A stretch of 64,000 nucleotides of DNA. It comes from Caryophanales bacterium UBA1719 (lineage in GTDB: Bacteria; Bacillota_I; Bacilli_A; RFN20; CAG-826). The stretch is from assembly GCA_002317145.1 (NCBI GenBank), contig DCIT01000003.1, positions 21,323-85,322 on the forward strand, in the 5' to 3' direction. Under the pieces are notes generated by a model. The model saw only the letters and a program-made list of their open reading frames with translations. It had not been told where the DNA came from and ran no database searches. A program made the position numbers and the translations under genes. Shown here piece by piece: positions 1 to 8,182 of the stretch (the stretch's first letter is position 1; every line of letters starts with the position of its first letter).

Positions 1-279
1 AAAGATTTAATTTCTAAATTTAAAAAAGGAATAGTTTTAAACAATGAAGAAATTTGTAAACCATCTAAATTAGAAATAATCGATTCTACACATTGTAATT
101 TAACATTAAGCGAAGGAAAGTATCATCAAGTTAAAAGAATGATGCATTCTGTTGGATATGAAGTAACTTCTCTTAACCGAGAATTATTTGCGTTTTTAAC
201 TGTTAAAAATTTAAAATTAGGAGAGTATTATGAACTCTCTAACGACGAAGTCGAACAGTTAAAAACTTTCATGCGTTAA
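1..279 (+). CDS. rRNA pseudouridine synthase, RsuA/RluB family (3' end only)
   Basis: This is the tail of a pseudouridine synthase, an enzyme that isomerises a specific uridine in rRNA (RsuA acts on 16S U516, RluB on 23S rRNA). The frame is open from base 1 to a TAA at 277-279, giving 92 residues. They contain the family's C-terminal signature, EGKYHQVKRMM at visible residues 38-48, followed by a VTSLNR segment. The S4 domain and catalytic Asp lie outside the window, so the target site cannot be named. The short tail after the signature favours RsuA over RluB, but that is inference. Confidence 0.85.
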   Translation, partial: KDLISKFKKGIVLNNEEICKPSKLEIIDSTHCNLTLSEGKYHQVKRMMHSVGYEVTSLNRELFAFLTVKNLKLGEYYELSNDEVEQLKTFMR

Positions 280-343
280 TTAAAATAGATATATTTTTTT
301 AATAAAATATATATAATTTTTATTGAAATATTTGGAGTAAATG

Positions 344-1522
344 ATGAAACATATATCTAAAGATGCTTATATTGATACCAGTAGCAGTCTTGTTTTAACT
401 TTATCTAATGAAGCTAGAGAAAAGAAGGCGAAAGGGATTAAAGTTATTGATGCGACGATTGGAATGCTTTTAGATGATGAAGGTAAATTATCTTCATTTC
501 CTTTAATGAATAAAGCATTAAAAGATGCGGTGACTTTAGATAATAGAAAATACTCTACTGTAAGAGGTAATGCTTTATTTCATAAGAATTTAATTAATTG
601 GATATTTAAAGAAAATCCGAAAGGTATTAATAAATATGAATACGCTGTATGCGCGAGCATGGGTGGCTCTGGTGCTTTAACATTAGCAGTGAGAAATTAT
701 GTTGATAAATCTAAAGAATTATTAATACCAGATATTGGTTGGGGTAATTATTCTGCTTTAGCGGTAGAATGTGGAAGAACAGTAGAAAAATATCCTTTAT
801 TTAAAAACAATAAATTAGATATTAACGGAATTAAAGAATCAATATTAAAAAGTGCTAAAAAGAATAAAAGAGTAACTTTAATCATTAATGATCCTTGTCA
901 TAATCCTTCTGGATATTCATTAAATAAAAAAGAGTGGGAAGAATTAGTTAATTTCTTTAATAAAGTTAATAAACAATATCCTTTAACTTTAATTCTTGAT
1001 GTCGCATATATGGATTATTCTCATGACTCAAGAATTTACTTTAAGACTATAGAAAAAATTAAAGCTCAATATTTAACATTAGTAGCGTTCTCTGCCTCTA
1101 AAACATTAAGTGTTTATGGTATGAGATTAGGAGCCTTAATTGCTTTAGGAAATAAAGAAGATATCGAAGATTTCAAGTTATGCAGTGCTGCAACAAGTAG
1201 AGCAATTTGGTCTTCTCCAAGTGCCTATTTAATCTCTGCATTTAATATTGCTCTAGGAGATAAAAAAGTATATCCAGCGTTTGAGAAATATCGTTTATCT
1301 CAAACTAAATTATTAGAAAATAGATTTAAACAAACACGTAAGTTTTTTGATAAATTAATTAAATCTGAGACTCTACCTTATAAGGAAGGATTCTTCTTAA
1401 CTTATAAAGTAAAAAACGCGAATAAACTTGCGGACTCTTTAAAAAAGAAAAATATTTATGTTTTGCCAATGCAAGATAAATATATCAGAATCGCAATTTG
1501 CTCTCTTACAAATTTAAAATAA
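344..1522 (+). CDS. Pyridoxal-phosphate aminotransferase, class I/II
   Basis: This is a fold-type I PLP aminotransferase, probably acting on aspartate or an aromatic amino acid. The motif NDPCHNPSGY (cofactor and substrate pocket) and the segment SASKTLSVYGMRLG, with the Schiff-base lysine at about residue 253, are clear. The length (392 aa) is normal for the family. Two ATGs are adjacent at 341 and 344. GGAG at 334-337 is 3 nt from the first and 6 nt from the second, so 344 is preferred. A TATAAT lies in the AT-rich leader. The gene stands alone between the pseudouridine synthase and ppdK. Substrate specificity cannot be read from sequence. Confidence 0.88.
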   Translation: MKHISKDAYIDTSSSLVLTLSNEAREKKAKGIKVIDATIGMLLDDEGKLSSFPLMNKALKDAVTLDNRKYSTVRGNALFHKNLINWIFKENPKGINKYEYAVCASMGGSGALTLAVRNYVDKSKELLIPDIGWGNYSALAVECGRTVEKYPLFKNNKLDINGIKESILKSAKKNKRVTLIINDPCHNPSGYSLNKKEWEELVNFFNKVNKQYPLTLILDVAYMDYSHDSRIYFKTIEKIKAQYLTLVAFSASKTLSVYGMRLGALIALGNKEDIEDFKLCSAATSRAIWSSPSAYLISAFNIALGDKKVYPAFEKYRLSQTKLLENRFKQTRKFFDKLIKSETLPYKEGFFLTYKVKNANKLADSLKKKNIYVLPMQDKYIRIAICSLTNLK

Positions 1523-1545
1523 AAAACTTTAAATATTTTTCTAAT

Positions 1546-1579
1546 GTGATATTCTATATCACGGTGGTTTAAAGACCAC
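1546..1579 (+). promoter_or_regulatory. Two adjacent inverted repeats in the ppdK promoter/leader
   Basis: GTGATA (1546-1551) and TATCAC (1557-1562) form a perfect 6-bp dyad with a 5-nt centre. GTGGT (1564-1568) and ACCAC (1575-1579) form a second one. TATTCT at 1550-1555, preceded by TGA, reads as an extended -10 inside the first dyad. If so, transcription would start near 1562 and the second dyad would be a 5'-terminal hairpin just upstream of the AAAGGAGA ribosome site. The first dyad could be a repressor operator. No factor is identified. Confidence 0.45.
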
Positions 1580-1603
1580 ATTTATTTTTAAAGGAGATTT
1601 AAT

Positions 1604-4243
1604 ATGCCAAACAAGAAGTATGTTTATAACTTCCATGATGCTTATGGTTTAGGAAAAGAACTATTAGGCGGTAAAGGCGCTGGCTTAGCGGAAATGACAC
1701 ATATTGGTGTTCCAATTCCTCAAGGTTTTACAATTACTACAGAAGCTTGCACACTTTATTATCAATCAAAGAAAACAATTCCTGATTTCTTAAAAGAAGA
1801 TATCTTTAAGAACATCGAGAGAGTTGAAAAAGAAACCGGAAAGAAATTTGGTGGAGATAAGAATCCATTATTAGTTTCAGTTCGTTCTGGTGCTCGTATG
1901 TCAATGCCAGGAATGATGGATACCATCTTAAACTTAGGTTTAAATGATTCCACTGTTGCAGTATTAGCGCATGAAACCGGAAACGAAAGATTTGCCTACG
2001 ACTGCTATCGTAGATTTATCTTAATGTTCACAAACATTGCTAAAGGACATCCAAGAACTGAGATGGACAAGATGCTTGAAGAATTAAAAGAATCTAAAGG
2101 ATATAAACTTGATACTGAAGTTACTACTGAAGAACTTCGTCAATTAGTGGTTCAATACAAACAATACTATAAATCTGTATTCCACGAAGAATTCCCAAAA
2201 GATCCTAAAGCTCAATTAATTGAAGCTGTTGCAGCAGTCTTTAGAAGCTGGGATAACCCAAGAGCGAACGTTTATCGTAAGATGAACAATATTCCATATG
2301 AATGGGGTACTGCTGTTAACGTTCAATCAATGGCTTTCGGTAATAAAGGAGATACATCCGGTACTGGTGTTGCTTTCTCTCGTTCTCCATCAAATGGTGA
2401 AAAGAAAGTATTCGCTGAGTATTTACCAAATGCTCAAGGTGAAGACGTTGTTGCTGGTATTCGTACACCACTTCATATCGAAGAATTAAAAACAAGAATG
2501 CCAGGTGTCTATAAACAATTCATGGATACCATTACTAAAATGGAAGCCCATTATAAAGATATGCAAGATATGGAATTTACTGTTGAAGATGGTAAGTTAT
2601 ATTTCTTACAAACTCGTAATGGTAAGAGAACTGCTGGTGCAGCATTAAAGATTGCCTGTGACTTAGTCGAAGAAGGCGTTATTGATACTGATGAAGCAGT
2701 CTTACGTGTTGAACCTAATGCATTAAATACATTATTACATCCAGGATTTGACACAAATGAATTAAAGAAATTAAAACCTGCTGTTGCTGGTTTACCAGCC
2801 TCTCCAGGTGCAGGAACTGGTAAAATCTGTTTCACTGCTGAAGAAGCTGAAACAAGACATAAGAATGGTGAAAAAGTCATTCTTTGTAGAGCCGAAACTT
2901 CTCCTGAAGATATCGTCGGTATGGTCAGCTCAGAAGCGATCTTAACTATGAGAGGTGGTATGACAAGTCATGCCGCTGTCGTTGCTCGTGGTATGGGTAA
3001 ATGCTGTGTTGCTGGTTGTGGTGGCGCAAAGATTGATGAAGAGAAGAGAACTGTTACTATTAACGGTATTGCTTATACCGATAAAGATACCATTTCTATT
3101 GATGGTTCTACTGGTAACGTTTATATTGGAGCGATTAAGACTGTTGAACCAAGTTTATCTGGTTACTTTGGTACATTAATGGGATGGGCAGATAAAGCTC
3201 GTAAATTAAAAGTTAGAGCAAATGCTGATACTCCAAGAGACGCTAAACAAGCAGCCAAGTTTGGTGCAGAAGGTATTGGATTATGCCGTACTGAACATAT
3301 GTTCTTTGCGGAAGATAGAATCTTCCATATGAGAAAGATGATTTTATCTGATACTACTGAAGGTAGAATTAAAGCTCTTAACGAATTATTACCATATCAA
3401 AGAAAAGACTTCTATGAGTTATATATGGCGATGGATGGAAAGAACGTTAATATTCGTTTATTAGATCCACCACTTCATGAATTCTTACCTCAAGAAGAAG
3501 ACAAGATTGAAGAACTTGCGACTGCTTTAAATATTTCAGTTGAACAAATTAAAGCACGTATTGATTCTTTACATGAATTCAACCCAATGATGGGACATCG
3601 TGGATGCCGTCTTGATGTTTCTTATCCAGAGATCGGAAAGATGCAAGCAACCGCAATTATTGAAGCTGCTTTAAAAGCTCAAAAAGATTTAAAGAAACCA
3701 ATAACTGCTGAAATCATGATTCCATTAATTCTTGATCCAAAAGAATTTAAATATGTTAAAAACATTATCACTGAAACCGCTGATGCAATCATTGCTAAGA
3801 GCGGAGAAAAATTAGAGTATCACGTTGGTAACATGATTGAAATTCCACGTGCAGCTTTATTAGCAGGTGAAATCGCTAAAGATTCTAAATTCTTCAGCTT
3901 TGGTACAAACGACTTAACTCAAATGACATTTGGATTCAGCCGTGATGATGCTGGCAAATTCTTACCAGATTATTATGCAACCAAAATCTTTGAACAAGAT
4001 CCATTCGCAAGTGTTGATCAACATGGTGTTGGACAATTAATTAGAATGGCTGTTGAAAATGGTCGTAAAGCTAATAAAGGTTTACACTGTGGTGTTTGCG
4101 GTGAACATGGTGGAGATCCAGTCTCTATCGAATTCTTCCACAATGTTGGATTAGATTATGTTTCTTGCTCACCATTCCGTGTTCCAGTTGCAAGATTAGC
4201 TGCTGCTCAAGCTGCTATTAAAGCAAAACGCGCAAAGAAATAA
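1604..4243 (+). CDS. ppdK: Pyruvate, phosphate dikinase
   Basis: This enzyme interconverts pyruvate + ATP + Pi with PEP + AMP + PPi in the cytoplasm. At 879 aa it is full length. The N-terminal nucleotide-binding domain starts with GGKGAGLAEM. The swivelling phosphohistidine domain carries GGMTSHAAVVARG with the catalytic His at about residue 456. The C-terminal PEP/pyruvate barrel has the NDLTQM segment and a GVCGEHGGDP loop with the catalytic Cys at about 832. AAAGGAGA precedes the ATG. Codon use is more biased than in its neighbours, which suggests high expression. The gene is monocistronic, bounded by a dyad-rich promoter and a strong terminator. PPDK is typical of anaerobes using PPi-linked glycolysis. 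Here it sits in the same window as an oxaloacetate-decarboxylase-type sodium pump. Confidence 0.98.
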   Translation: MPNKKYVYNFHDAYGLGKELLGGKGAGLAEMTHIGVPIPQGFTITTEACTLYYQSKKTIPDFLKEDIFKNIERVEKETGKKFGGDKNPLLVSVRSGARMSMPGMMDTILNLGLNDSTVAVLAHETGNERFAYDCYRRFILMFTNIAKGHPRTEMDKMLEELKESKGYKLDTEVTTEELRQLVVQYKQYYKSVFHEEFPKDPKAQLIEAVAAVFRSWDNPRANVYRKMNNIPYEWGTAVNVQSMAFGNKGDTSGTGVAFSRSPSNGEKKVFAEYLPNAQGEDVVAGIRTPLHIEELKTRMPGVYKQFMDTITKMEAHYKDMQDMEFTVEDGKLYFLQTRNGKRTAGAALKIACDLVEEGVIDTDEAVLRVEPNALNTLLHPGFDTNELKKLKPAVAGLPASPGAGTGKICFTAEEAETRHKNGEKVILCRAETSPEDIVGMVSSEAILTMRGGMTSHAAVVARGMGKCCVAGCGGAKIDEEKRTVTINGIAYTDKDTISIDGSTGNVYIGAIKTVEPSLSGYFGTLMGWADKARKLKVRANADTPRDAKQAAKFGAEGIGLCRTEHMFFAEDRIFHMRKMILSDTTEGRIKALNELLPYQRKDFYELYMAMDGKNVNIRLLDPPLHEFLPQEEDKIEELATALNISVEQIKARIDSLHEFNPMMGHRGCRLDVSYPEIGKMQATAIIEAALKAQKDLKKPITAEIMIPLILDPKEFKYVKNIITETADAIIAKSGEKLEYHVGNMIEIPRAALLAGEIAKDSKFFSFGTNDLTQMTFGFSRDDAGKFLPDYYATKIFEQDPFASVDQHGVGQLIRMAVENGRKANKGLHCGVCGEHGGDPVSIEFFHNVGLDYVSCSPFRVPVARLAAAQAAIKAKRAKK

Positions 4244-4261
4244 TTAGTTATTAATAGTAAT

Positions 4262-4288
4262 AAAGCCGCTGAAAGTCAGTGGCTTTTT
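4262..4288 (+). terminator. Rho-independent terminator of ppdK
   Basis: An 11-bp stem (AAAGCCGCTGA pairing with TCAGTGGCTTT, one G-T pair) closes on a 3-nt loop and runs into a T tract. Confidence 0.9.
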
Positions 4289-4349
4289 ACTTTTTATTAC
4301 TATATATATTTATTTAGTCTTATAATTATTTTTATTGTAGGAGACTTAT

Positions 4350-4952
4350 ATGAACAAACTTATTAATAATCAAACTCTTAAAATTGCATTAGGAATAATT
4401 ATTGGAATTACAGGTGTATTAACTGTTATATTTTCTATTTTAAATTTAGCGAAAGTAGAAAGCGTTAACCCATCTACTGTATTGCAATTCTTAATCGGAG
4501 TTATATTAGTGGTTATTGGAACTTCTGTTTCGGTTTTAGCTATTTTTTCTGAATCTCCAGCTAAACCAGTTGCATTTATAAGTGCTGCTATTGTATTAGG
4601 ACTTGGAATTAGTTTATTTATCCAAGAAGGCGTTGTTTATTCAATTGTTGGACTAGTCTTCCCTATTGTTGTTGCTTGCTTTGGCACATTAACATTTATT
4701 CTTAGCATCGTTCAAGGTATTAAGAAGACTAATAATAAATTTGTATTAAATATGATTCTCTCTGCTGGATTAATTGCTGCAGGTGTTTGTTTTGCAGTAT
4801 TTAATAAGAATACAACTTTACAAGCAATCATCTGGTTATTAATTGGTTTTACGATTATTGCCTTATCAATTATTTATATTGTTTTCACAATTAAAGGCAG
4901 ATCATTTAAAGCTAAAATATCTAACTCAAATAAGAGTGAAGATATTCATTAA
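4350..4952 (+). CDS. Polytopic membrane protein of unknown function
   Basis: The 200-residue product is almost entirely hydrophobic, with about six predicted membrane helices separated by very short loops and a short hydrophilic C-terminus rich in Ser, Asn and Lys. It has no catalytic motif I can recognise. Its size and helix spacing recall HdeD/DUF308-type proteins, but I cannot confirm that. The start has a GGAGA ribosome site 7-8 nt upstream and a TATAAT box about 25 nt before the ATG, so it appears to be its own transcription unit. It ends 7 bp from the stop of the convergent 82-codon gene, with no terminator visible between them. Confidence 0.7.
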   Translation: MNKLINNQTLKIALGIIIGITGVLTVIFSILNLAKVESVNPSTVLQFLIGVILVVIGTSVSVLAIFSESPAKPVAFISAAIVLGLGISLFIQEGVVYSIVGLVFPIVVACFGTLTFILSIVQGIKKTNNKFVLNMILSAGLIAAGVCFAVFNKNTTLQAIIWLLIGFTIIALSIIYIVFTIKGRSFKAKISNSNKSEDIH

Positions 4953-4959
4953 TTTTTAT

Positions 4960-5208
4960 TTATAATACGTTACCGTAAAATTCTAAATCGTTGTTGGAAT
5001 TAACATTACCAACTAATTTGTCTCGTAGATAAATATCTCCGCCATCTTCGATATAACCTACGTTATCATCACCGATATATAAATCTCCATCTTCAGTGAG
5101 TTCCATAAATTTCTTACCAGAAATATAAATAAAACCATCACCGTCGATATAGCCAACTAGTTTGCTATCTATATAAACATTCTTTCTATAACAATCAACA
5201 AATATCAT
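4960..5208 (-). CDS. Small beta-repeat protein translationally coupled to glmU
   Basis: I do not recognise this family. The 82-residue, acidic product is built of imperfect repeats of about 22 residues. Each contains a [V]G-Y-I-x-[D/G]-G-x-I-Y type strand pair: VGYIDGDGFIYI, then VGYIEDGGDIYL, then a degenerate VGNVNSNNDLEF copy. This predicts a small all-beta protein. It has no signal peptide or membrane segment. Its ATG overlaps the glmU stop as TAATG, with no ribosome site of its own, so it should be made by reinitiation after glmU. It is the last gene of the rsmA-ispE-glmU run. A role linked to the shortened GlmU is inference. Confidence 0.7.
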   Translation of the reverse strand: MIFVDCYRKNVYIDSKLVGYIDGDGFIYISGKKFMELTEDGDLYIGDDNVGYIEDGGDIYLRDKLVGNVNSNNDLEFYGNVL

Positions 5209-6188
5209 TATTTTATTTTCTTATTATTTTTAATATAACTGAATGGTTCAATTACAGTGTTATTTTTAATTTTCGAATTAATAATGTAAGAGTTCGCACC
5301 TATAAAACAATTATTACCAATTACACTATTACCAGAAATAATAACTCCTGGTTCAATGCATGTATCTGGTCCAATTTTTACATATGGTCCAATATGCGCA
5401 GAGTAAATATCCATAATTGAAACACCATTTAACATGTGTTCTTTATTGATTCTATTTTGTAATTTCTTTCTCGCTAAAGATAGTTGATAACGATCATTTA
5501 TACCATCCATTTCTTCAGGATTTTCCATAGTTTTAACACCAACTCTAGCTCTTCCTTTTAAGAAGATAGAAATTAATTGAGTTAAATAATATTCTTTCTT
5601 TGTGTTGTTATTTGTCATGCGTGAAAGACCAATTAATAAATCTTTGTTATTGAATATTGCAACACCAGTATTTACTTCTTGAATCTTCTTTTCTGCAGCG
5701 TTCGCGTCAGTCTCTTCCACTACTTTAACTAAGTTATGATATTTATCTCTTACAATTCTTCCATATCCTTTTGGATTAGGAACAATGGCGGATAATAATG
5801 TTTGATCATAATTATTTTTAACGTGGAAATCGATTAAGTCTTTTAAGGTTTCAGTTCTAATTAATGGAGCATCGCCGCATAAGACTAATGTCATCTCTTT
5901 ATTAGTATTTTTAATGAACTTCTTTGCTTGTAAAACAGCATGGCCAGTACCTTTTTGTTCTTTTTGCCAGACAATTTCAGTATCTTTACCAACTATTTTT
6001 TTGGTCGTCTCTCCACCAAAGCCAACAACAGTAATTATTCTTTTTGGTTTAACGCCTTTAACAGCATTTAAAACATACTCCACTACTGGAGCGCCTAATA
6101 TAGGATAAGAAACTTTTGAACACTTTGGATTGATTGATTTCATGCGACTTCCTTTTCCAGCCGCTAAGATAATAACGTTTAAGTTCAT
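5208..6188 (-). CDS. glmU: GlmU-type N-acetylglucosamine-1-P uridyltransferase, acetyltransferase half missing
   Basis: The N-terminal domain (residues 1 to about 230) is a complete nucleotidyltransferase making UDP-GlcNAc from UTP and GlcNAc-1-P. It shows LAAGKGSRMK at 8-17, a KGTGHAV loop, LCGDAPLI and a GYGRIV strand. From about residue 250 it enters a left-handed beta-helix of hexapeptide repeats (IGPYVKIGPDTCIEPG, then VIGNNCFIGA) but stops at 326. Bifunctional GlmU proteins are about 450-460 aa. The lost part holds the acetyl-CoA site and catalytic His of the GlcN-1-P acetyltransferase. The ATG lies 33 bp after ispE. The downstream reading frames do not continue the hexapeptide repeats, so this looks like a real short form rather than a frameshift. 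A monofunctional uridyltransferase is the most likely reading. Confidence 0.88.
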   Translation of the reverse strand: MNLNVIILAAGKGSRMKSINPKCSKVSYPILGAPVVEYVLNAVKGVKPKRIITVVGFGGETTKKIVGKDTEIVWQKEQKGTGHAVLQAKKFIKNTNKEMTLVLCGDAPLIRTETLKDLIDFHVKNNYDQTLLSAIVPNPKGYGRIVRDKYHNLVKVVEETDANAAEKKIQEVNTGVAIFNNKDLLIGLSRMTNNNTKKEYYLTQLISIFLKGRARVGVKTMENPEEMDGINDRYQLSLARKKLQNRINKEHMLNGVSIMDIYSAHIGPYVKIGPDTCIEPGVIISGNSVIGNNCFIGANSYIINSKIKNNTVIEPFSYIKNNKKIK

Positions 6189-6221
6189 ATTTAAATCTCC
6201 GTAATTATTTTACCATAGAAA

Positions 6222-7070
6222 CTACTTATGTAGTTTGGTATAAAAAGCTGTATAGTTTAATTTTCTTAAATAGTTCGCAGTATCTTCAATTAAATATCTA
6301 TCATGACTTAATGAAAATACAGCTGTACCTGATCCAGTCATCATTGTTAATTTAAGTCCTTTAGAAATTAAGAAATTTTTAATCTCTTTTATCTTTGAAC
6401 ATTTTTTCATTGCAGGAGTTTCTAGACTATTAGAGATATATTTTTCTAATAAATTATCATCGCCATTTTTTAAAGCTTCGATTACTTTTTCAATATTAGT
6501 TACTTTAATTTTTTCTTTATCGATTTCTTGATAAATATCTTTAGTTGATAGCCCTTGTTTTGGTTTAGTAATTAAAACATAATAATCGTTTTTAACTTCT
6601 ATTGGTTCGATTATTTCTCCGATTCCACGCACTCTTGCAGGTTTATTTATAACAAAGAAAGGTATATCACTTCCAATAGGTAATAGCATTTTAATTGCTT
6701 CTTCATCAGATATTTTTAATCTAAATTTTTTGTTATAAAACTTAAAGATAGTAGCCGCATCTGCACTACCACCGCCCATGCCTGCTTCCATAGGTATTTC
6801 TTTATAAATAGAGAATTCGTATTTCTTTTTAATATTGTATTTTTCAGTTATTAATTTAATTACTTTTCCACATATATCATTATGATTAATAGCAATTGCT
6901 CCATCATTTAAAATAACTTTATTTTCTTGTTTTTTGCTTAATCTAGAAACAGCGATTGTATCGTGTACTCTTAAAGGCAACATGACCATATCTAGTTCAT
7001 GATATCCATCTTTTCTTTTGCCGATTACATTTAAGGCTATATTAATTTTCCCATGAGCTTTTAAATACAT
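6222..7070 (-). CDS. ispE: 4-diphosphocytidyl-2-C-methyl-D-erythritol kinase
   Basis: IspE phosphorylates CDP-methylerythritol with ATP in the MEP route to isoprenoids. The 282-residue protein is full length and has the GHMP-kinase signature. KINIALNVIGKRKDGYHEL lies near the N-terminus, the phosphate-binding loop PMEAGMGGGSADAA is at about residues 92-105, and MMTGSGTAVFSL is in the C-terminal lobe. It overlaps the end of rsmA by 10 bp with no clear ribosome site, so it is probably translationally coupled. The rsmA-ispE pairing is common in Firmicutes. Its presence means isoprenoids are probably made by the MEP pathway, which bears on how the aconitase-X genes at 51-53 kb are read. Confidence 0.96.
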   Translation of the reverse strand: MYLKAHGKINIALNVIGKRKDGYHELDMVMLPLRVHDTIAVSRLSKKQENKVILNDGAIAINHNDICGKVIKLITEKYNIKKKYEFSIYKEIPMEAGMGGGSADAATIFKFYNKKFRLKISDEEAIKMLLPIGSDIPFFVINKPARVRGIGEIIEPIEVKNDYYVLITKPKQGLSTKDIYQEIDKEKIKVTNIEKVIEALKNGDDNLLEKYISNSLETPAMKKCSKIKEIKNFLISKGLKLTMMTGSGTAVFSLSHDRYLIEDTANYLRKLNYTAFYTKLHK

Positions 7071-7861
7071 AAATTAAATATATCCATATATGTTTGAGGA
7101 TCAATTTGTTCTGGTCTAGTTAATATTGATATCTTCAATTTTTCTAATACCTCTTTAGCTTTATCTTTATTCATTAAATACAAAGACAAATTGTTATAAA
7201 TTGTTTTTCTTCTATGCAAAAACATGCGTTTTAAAAATTGAAGATATTTATATTTATCAAATTTATTATTTTTATTTATTGATATAGAAAATACAGTTGA
7301 ATCTATGTGCGGTTGTGGCATAAATGCTGACTTATTTACGTTTAATTCGGATTTATAAACGCCTATAGTTTTTGTTAAAACTGCTAAAGGACCATATTCT
7401 TCACTTCCGACTTTCGCATTAATTCTATTAGTAACTTCTTTTTGAACCATGAACACATATTTAGATGCATTTCCTTTAGTTAATAGATGTTCTAATAAAT
7501 CATTTGTTATGTAGTAGGGCAGATTCCCAATTATTTTTGAATATGTAGATACACTTAACTTCAATGCAGATTTATTAACAACATATGCTCTTCTTTTATT
7601 AGCAGTTAATTGATCTAAATATTCAATAGAACGAGGATCTATATCATTAAAAGTAATTGTTTTATAAGGTTTTTCTAGCATAAAGATACTTAGCGATCCA
7701 AAACCTGAACCGATTTCTAAAATATCATCTTTATCATTGATATCTAAAAAATTAACGATTTTTTTTGCGATTTCTTGGTCAATTAAATAGTTCTGCCCGA
7801 GTTCTTTATTGGCAAATTTCGACATTTCTTTGATGGTATTAAAATAACTATCTATTTGCAT
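7061..7861 (-). CDS. rsmA: 16S rRNA (adenine1518-N6/adenine1519-N6)-dimethyltransferase
   Basis: RsmA (KsgA) uses SAM to dimethylate two adjacent adenines near the 3' end of 16S rRNA during small-subunit assembly. Visible motifs are NKELGQNYLID at the N-terminus, motif I DILEIGSGFGSLS, and motif IV IGNLPYYI with the flipped-base pocket. The C-terminal helical domain is complete (266 aa). The ATG at 7861 has no ribosome site. An extended -10 (TGC then TATATT, 7877 down to 7869) lies only 7 nt upstream, so the mRNA should begin at or next to the start codon. A second in-frame Met, 12 residues further on, also lacks a ribosome site. It heads the rsmA-ispE-glmU-small gene operon. Confidence 0.96.
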   Translation of the reverse strand: MQIDSYFNTIKEMSKFANKELGQNYLIDQEIAKKIVNFLDINDKDDILEIGSGFGSLSIFMLEKPYKTITFNDIDPRSIEYLDQLTANKRRAYVVNKSALKLSVSTYSKIIGNLPYYITNDLLEHLLTKGNASKYVFMVQKEVTNRINAKVGSEEYGPLAVLTKTIGVYKSELNVNKSAFMPQPHIDSTVFSISINKNNKFDKYKYLQFLKRMFLHRRKTIYNNLSLYLMNKDKAKEVLEKLKISILTRPEQIDPQTYMDIFNLCI

Positions 7862-7868
7862 CTATTAA

Positions 7869-7877
7869 AATATAGCA
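7869..7877 (-). promoter_or_regulatory. Extended -10 of rsmA, leaderless arrangement
   Basis: Read on the minus strand, TGC-TATATT is separated from the rsmA ATG by seven bases. A start site 6-8 nt after the -10 would fall on or beside the initiation codon. Confidence 0.55.
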
Positions 7878-7912
7878 TATATTTAGTCATTTTTTAAGAT
7901 AACTACACCGAA

Positions 7913-8182
7913 TGTTTCACGTTATTAAAAAATACGATAAAACCACACATTTATTTATTAAGAGAATAAGAAATTAAAGATTTTAAGGCATAATTTTTCT
8001 GCTAATTGCAAAAAGTAAGGTTTTATCGTATATTTTTGTTATTTACAAAGCACTGTTTTGTTTTCACGTGAAACAATTTAATCATATTTATGTAGTTAAA
8101 ATGTCTAAAAACTAGCAATTTTTTGTAATAATTTTTATTTCATTAATAATTAATATAAATTAGTGATGTTTCACGGAGAATA
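7913..8182. other. Gene-free segment with parS-like sites and a long inverted repeat
   Basis: The stretch 7862-8159 holds no convincing gene. At 8060-8075 lies GTTTTCACGTGAAACA, matching 14 of 16 bases of the ParB site parS (TGTTTCACGTGAAACA), with an intact 14-bp TTTCACGTGAAA-type core. Two further partial copies, each starting TGTTTCACG and matching 12 of 16, are at 7913-7928 and 8167-8182. The last of these lies inside the 3' end of tatD. Between the first two sits a 13-bp perfect inverted repeat, ATACGATAAAACC at 7932-7944 and its complement at 8019-8031, with 74 bases in between. parS sites normally cluster near oriC, which here is 7 kb away. No parA or parB gene is in the window. Confidence 0.6.

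Noticed and set aside
4960..5208. The 82-codon gene as a frameshifted remnant of the GlmU beta-helix
   Set aside because: Its repeat is about 22 residues with a G-x-I-Y pattern, not hexapeptide repeats, and it has its own start codon in a TAATG junction.
8031..8086. 18-codon minus-strand frame across the parS-like site
   Set aside because: Very short, no ribosome site, no recognisable sequence; the nucleotide palindrome explains the region better.
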